Translations under genes and position numbers: made by a program
Part shown: one piece after another, positions 14,765 through 18,064 of the stretch
How positions within the stretch are numbered: the first letter of the stretch is position 1
Layout: the number at the start of each line of letters is the position of its first letter
Notes under the pieces: model-generated
Told to the model about the DNA's origin: nothing
What the model saw: only the letters and a program-made list of their open reading frames with translations
Database searches by the model: none
DNA from: Bacillota bacterium
Lineage (GTDB): Bacteria; Bacillota; Clostridia; Peptostreptococcales; Anaerovoracaceae
Reading direction: 5' to 3'
Length of the DNA: 18,064 nt
NCBI GenBank assembly: GCA_905372035.1
Contig: CAJPNN010000033.1
Location: 1 to 18,064 of the forward strand

Positions 14765-15085
14765 CTAATCTTCTTCAATAACGAAAACCTTGTTAAGGCT
14801 TGTAATAGCGAGCAATTTCTTTAAAGTCGCACTCGGTTTTATAAGGACTATATCTTTACCTTTTTCTTTCATTCTGCCATATGCACCGATTATAGCACCG
14901 AGACCTGTGCTGTCTATATATTCAAGATCGCTTAAAACCAATGAAATATCCGATTCTCTTTCTCTAAACGCTTCTTCCAGTGTCTCCTTAAGGCTTTGTA
15001 CAGTCGAGATGTCAATCTCTCCTCTTAACGCTATCTCCCATCGTTTCTTTACATCATCATATTTTTTTTTAAACTCAAGTGCCAT
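14765..15085 (-). CDS. rsbV: STAS-domain anti-anti-sigma factor RsbV
   Basis: A 106-residue single STAS-domain protein. In the unphosphorylated form it captures RsbW and releases the sigma factor. The conserved phosphorylation site is Ser59 in DLEYIDSTGLGAIIGAYG (53-70). LRGEIDISTVQSLKETLEE (20-38) is the typical first strand and helix. The ATG at 15085 has AAGGAGG five bases upstream and starts 18 bases after the gyrA stop, so it is very likely cotranscribed with gyrA. No RsbU/RsbX-type phosphatase that would reactivate it is present in the window. Confidence 0.9.
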   Translation of the reverse strand: MALEFKKKYDDVKKRWEIALRGEIDISTVQSLKETLEEAFRERESDISLVLSDLEYIDSTGLGAIIGAYGRMKEKGKDIVLIKPSATLKKLLAITSLNKVFVIEED

Positions 15086-15103
15086 GCCGACCTCCTTAAA
15101 AAC

Positions 15104-17587
15104 CTACTCTATATCAAGCTGTGTCTGTGAAGAAAGATCTTCATCTTCCTCACCGTCTTCCTTTATAACTTTTGCCAGTGCGATTATATTTGCATCATCC
15201 TCGACTTTCATTATCTTAACGCCTTGAGTTGCTCTTCCGAGTCTTGAAACTTCATCAGCCTTGATCCTTATAATTATACCGTCAGAATTAATGAGTAAAA
15301 TCTCATCTTTTTCATTAACTACCATAGCTCCTATAAGTTCGCCCGTTTTCTTAAATTTCGCCTTATCATATGTGAGCAGCCCTTTGCCTCCACGAGCCTG
15401 TATTTTATAATCTTCGACCGGTGTTCTTTTTCCATACCCTTTTTGTGTAACAACCAGAAGCTCCTCTTCTTTTTCAGCAAGCTCCATAGCGCAGACCGTA
15501 TCATCTTCTTCAAGTTTGATAGCTCTTACGCCGCCTGCCATTCTTCCCATAGGCCTTACGTCTGTTTCGGAGAAACAAATACATTTTCCGTTCTTTGTGA
15601 CGATTATAACATTACTTGTTCCTGTCGTCTGTTTAATTCCTATAAGCCGGTCACCCTCTTTCAGGTTTATCGCTATAAGACCGGATTTTCTATTTGTGTT
15701 AAATTGTGAAAGTGATGTTTTCTTAATTATACCGTTCTTGGTAACCGCTATCAAATATTTATCGTCATTAAACTCCTTTATAGGAATTATGGCCGTTATC
15801 CTTTCCCTTTGCATGAGATTCAGGAAATTTACCGCCGGAGTTCCCTTTGCGGTCCTTTGCGCTTCAGGTATTTCATATGCTTTAATTGTATGAACTTTCC
15901 CTGTATTTGTAAAAAACATCAGGTAATCATGCGTCGAGGTCAAGATCAAATCTTTTACAAAATCGTTTTCTCTCGTAGTTACTCCCGTGATCCCTTTTCC
16001 GCCGCGCTTCTGAGTCTTATAGTTGTCAGCCGATACCCTCTTTATATATCCCAAATGCGTTAATGTAATTGCAACTTGCTGTTCCTCTATCAAATCTTCT
16101 TCATCTATCTCATCCTGCGCCGCAACGATTTTGGTTCTTCTTTCATCGGAATATTTTTCCTTGACTTCTAAAAGCTCATCCTTTATTACGCTCATTATCT
16201 TCTTTTCGTCAGCTAAAAGCTCTTTATAATACCGGATTTTTTTCATCAGTTCGGCATATTCGTTCTCTATTTTTTCTCTTTCGAGACCTTGTAATCTTGC
16301 AAGTCTCATATCCAGGATAGCCTGTGCCTGAATTTCTGTAAGCCCGAAATTCTCCATCAAACGAATTTTAGCGTCATTATAACTTTGTCTTATTGTCTTT
16401 ATTACTTCGTCAATATTATCAAGCGCAATTCTTAAACCTTCCAAAATATGCGCTCTGGCTTCCGCTTTATTTAAATCGTACTGCGTTCTTCTCGTTACTA
16501 CTTCTTTCTGATGTTTAAGATACTCGTTTAACATGTCATAAAGATTGAGAATCTTAGGTTGACCGTCAACAAGTGCAAGCATTATCATACTGTAGCTGTC
16601 TTGAAGCTGAGTATGCTTATAAAGCCTGTTTAAAATAATCTGTGCATTACCGTCTTTCTTGAGTTCAATAACGATTCTCATCCCGTTTCTGTTGGACTCG
16701 TCTCTTATATTTGAAATTCCTTCAACCTTTTTATCTTTAACAAGTTCCGCAATTTTTTCTATCAATCTCGACTTATTTACTTGAAACGGAATTTCAGAAA
16801 CAACTATTTGTTGTTTTCCCTTAGAAGTTTCTTCTATTTCAACTTTCGATCTTACAACAACTTTCCCCTGACCTGTTCTATATGCTTCTTTGGCCGCATT
16901 TTTTCCCATTATGACGGCGCCTGTAGGAAAATCGGGACCTTTTATAATCTTTATAAGATCCTCCACATCACACTCTTCGTCATCTATAATTTTTATACAG
17001 CCGTCTATAACCTCCGCCAGGTTATGCGGCGGAATGGAGGTCGCCATTCCTACAGCTATTCCGTTTGATCCGTTTACCAAAAGATTGGGGAATCTTGCCG
17101 GTAAAACCGTAGGTTCCTCTTCTTCTTCATCGAAATTAGGCTTAAATTCTACAGTCTCTTTCTCAATATCCCTCAGCATTTCCATTGCAAAAGGCGTCAT
17201 CCTGGCTTCCGTATAACGCATAGCGGCGGCACCGTCACCGTCTACCGATCCGAAATTTCCGTGCCCGTCAACCAGCATATATCTGATTGAAAAATCTTGT
17301 GCCAATCTGACCATTGCATCATAGATCGAGCTGTCACCGTGAGGATGATATTTACCCATTACTTCTCCGACTATACGCGCGGATTTTTTGTGCGGTTTAT
17401 CAGGAGTAACACCGAGTTCATTCATTCCATATAATATTCTTCTGTGTACAGGTTTTAATCCATCTCTTACATCCGGCAATGCTCTCCCTACAATAACGCT
17501 CATGGAGTAGTTTATGTATGAATTTTTCATTTCATTATGGATTTCATGCTGTATTATCTTTTCCGTCTTTAAAAAATTATCTTCCAT
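15104..17587 (-). CDS. gyrA: DNA gyrase subunit A
   Basis: The 827-residue breakage-reunion subunit of DNA gyrase, which introduces negative supercoils together with GyrB. The catalytic tyrosine is Tyr125 in AAMRYTEARM. The quinolone-determining region reads HPHGDSSIYDAM (81-92), with the usual Ser and Asp retained, so no classical resistance change is seen. The GyrA box QKRGGKG (526-532) opens the C-terminal DNA-wrapping pinwheel and separates it from ParC. The protein ends in an acidic tail (KEDGEEDEDLSS). The ATG at 17587 follows GGAGGG and starts 12 bases after the gyrB stop. Confidence 0.98.
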   Translation of the reverse strand: MEDNFLKTEKIIQHEIHNEMKNSYINYSMSVIVGRALPDVRDGLKPVHRRILYGMNELGVTPDKPHKKSARIVGEVMGKYHPHGDSSIYDAMVRLAQDFSIRYMLVDGHGNFGSVDGDGAAAMRYTEARMTPFAMEMLRDIEKETVEFKPNFDEEEEEPTVLPARFPNLLVNGSNGIAVGMATSIPPHNLAEVIDGCIKIIDDEECDVEDLIKIIKGPDFPTGAVIMGKNAAKEAYRTGQGKVVVRSKVEIEETSKGKQQIVVSEIPFQVNKSRLIEKIAELVKDKKVEGISNIRDESNRNGMRIVIELKKDGNAQIILNRLYKHTQLQDSYSMIMLALVDGQPKILNLYDMLNEYLKHQKEVVTRRTQYDLNKAEARAHILEGLRIALDNIDEVIKTIRQSYNDAKIRLMENFGLTEIQAQAILDMRLARLQGLEREKIENEYAELMKKIRYYKELLADEKKIMSVIKDELLEVKEKYSDERRTKIVAAQDEIDEEDLIEEQQVAITLTHLGYIKRVSADNYKTQKRGGKGITGVTTRENDFVKDLILTSTHDYLMFFTNTGKVHTIKAYEIPEAQRTAKGTPAVNFLNLMQRERITAIIPIKEFNDDKYLIAVTKNGIIKKTSLSQFNTNRKSGLIAINLKEGDRLIGIKQTTGTSNVIIVTKNGKCICFSETDVRPMGRMAGGVRAIKLEEDDTVCAMELAEKEEELLVVTQKGYGKRTPVEDYKIQARGGKGLLTYDKAKFKKTGELIGAMVVNEKDEILLINSDGIIIRIKADEVSRLGRATQGVKIMKVEDDANIIALAKVIKEDGEEDEDLSSQTQLDIE

Positions 17588-17599
17588 AAAAGCCCTCCA

Positions 17600-18064
17600 C
17601 TAAACGTCAAGAACTGCCAGTCTGGCATTCTCTTCTATAAATTTCTTTCTCGGGAAAACTTTATCTCCCATAAGGGTGGTAAAGATTTCGTCCGCCGCCG
17701 CCGAATCTTCAAGTGTAATCTGAACCAGCGTCCTTGAGTTGTAATCCATTGTAGTTTCCCAGAGCTGATGAAAATCCATCTCTCCAAGACCTTTATATCT
17801 TTGTATAACCGCTTTTCCCGGCTTTTCAGAAAGTTTTTCCATCAGCTTTTCCTGTTCTCTTTCTCCATAGGTATAATATACTTCTTTATTTTTCTTTACC
17901 TGAAAAAGAGGCGGTTGTGCGGCATAGACATATCCCCCCTCAATAAGCGGAGTCATATATCTGTAGAAAAATGTGAGAAGAAGTGTCCTTATATGTGCTC
18001 CGTCCACATCCGCATCCGTCATTATTATTATTTTATGATATCTTAATTTTTCGATATTGAACTC
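17600..18064 (-). CDS. gyrB: DNA gyrase subunit B, C-terminal part (gene continues past the right edge)
   Basis: Only the last ~154 codons lie in the window; the reading frame stays open to the last base, beginning EFNIEKLRYHKIIIMTDADVDG. This is the TOPRIM metal-binding DxD motif (MTDADVDGAHIRTLLLTFFYRYM). PPLFQVKKNKEVYY, VIQRYKGLGEMDFHQLWETT and the C-terminal PRKKFIEENARLAVLDV confirm GyrB. RYKGLGEM is the GyrB/ParE signature, and the adjacency to gyrA favours GyrB. The ATPase and transducer domains lie outside the window. It is upstream of gyrA in the same probable operon. Confidence 0.97.
   Translation of the reverse strand, partial: EFNIEKLRYHKIIIMTDADVDGAHIRTLLLTFFYRYMTPLIEGGYVYAAQPPLFQVKKNKEVYYTYGEREQEKLMEKLSEKPGKAVIQRYKGLGEMDFHQLWETTMDYNSRTLVQITLEDSAAADEIFTTLMGDKVFPRKKFIEENARLAVLDV

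Noticed and set aside
13563..15085. Sporulation module spoIIAA-spoIIAB-sigF
   Set aside because: Family and gene order are the same, but location immediately after gyrA and absence of sporulation neighbours favour rsbV-rsbW-sigB. Not fully excluded without a tree.

Overview
The window looks like a piece of chromosome from a low-GC Gram-positive anaerobe. My best guess is an amino-acid-fermenting member of the Clostridia; this rests on the gene families, the strong AGGAGG-type ribosome sites, the AT-rich intergenic DNA and a gyrB-gyrA-rsbV-rsbW-sigB order like that of Clostridioides difficile and relatives. No rRNA, tRNA, CRISPR array, transposase or phage gene was seen. Most of the window is core housekeeping. 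The parts of interest are a small catabolic/transport cluster and several regulatory details.

Left part (1-2366, minus strand): an FNR-type regulator with a full set of candidate [4Fe-4S] cysteines, preceded by enolase (eno). Eno has its own promoter and a strong terminator. A 16-bp FNR-box-like palindrome sits at the extreme left edge.

Middle left (2459-8807): a minus-strand unit of an APC-superfamily permease, a saccharopine-dehydrogenase-family oxidoreductase and a CoA-acylating aldehyde dehydrogenase, facing a second APC permease on the plus strand. The shared intergenic region carries one promoter for each direction; the plus-strand one has perfect -35/-10 hexamers. Together they look like uptake of an amino acid or polyamine, oxidation or deamination to an aldehyde, and conversion to an acyl-CoA. 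The substrate is not identifiable from sequence alone. The minus-strand transcript begins with a 26-codon ORF that owns the best ribosome site.

Centre (8854-12557): an orphan protein, a PEBP-family protein, then a minus-strand pair of a PlsC-like acyltransferase and a sugar-nucleotidyltransferase-like protein with a one-base overlap. A plus-strand PAP2-family membrane phosphatase follows, and its 3' end overlaps trpS tail to tail by 41 bp.

Right part (12517-18064, minus strand): gyrB (3' part only), gyrA, rsbV, rsbW, a SigB-type sigma factor and trpS are closely spaced and probably form one operon. It couples DNA supercoiling, a partner-switching stress regulon and tryptophan charging. A nine-codon ORF with a good ribosome site and a hairpin precede trpS.
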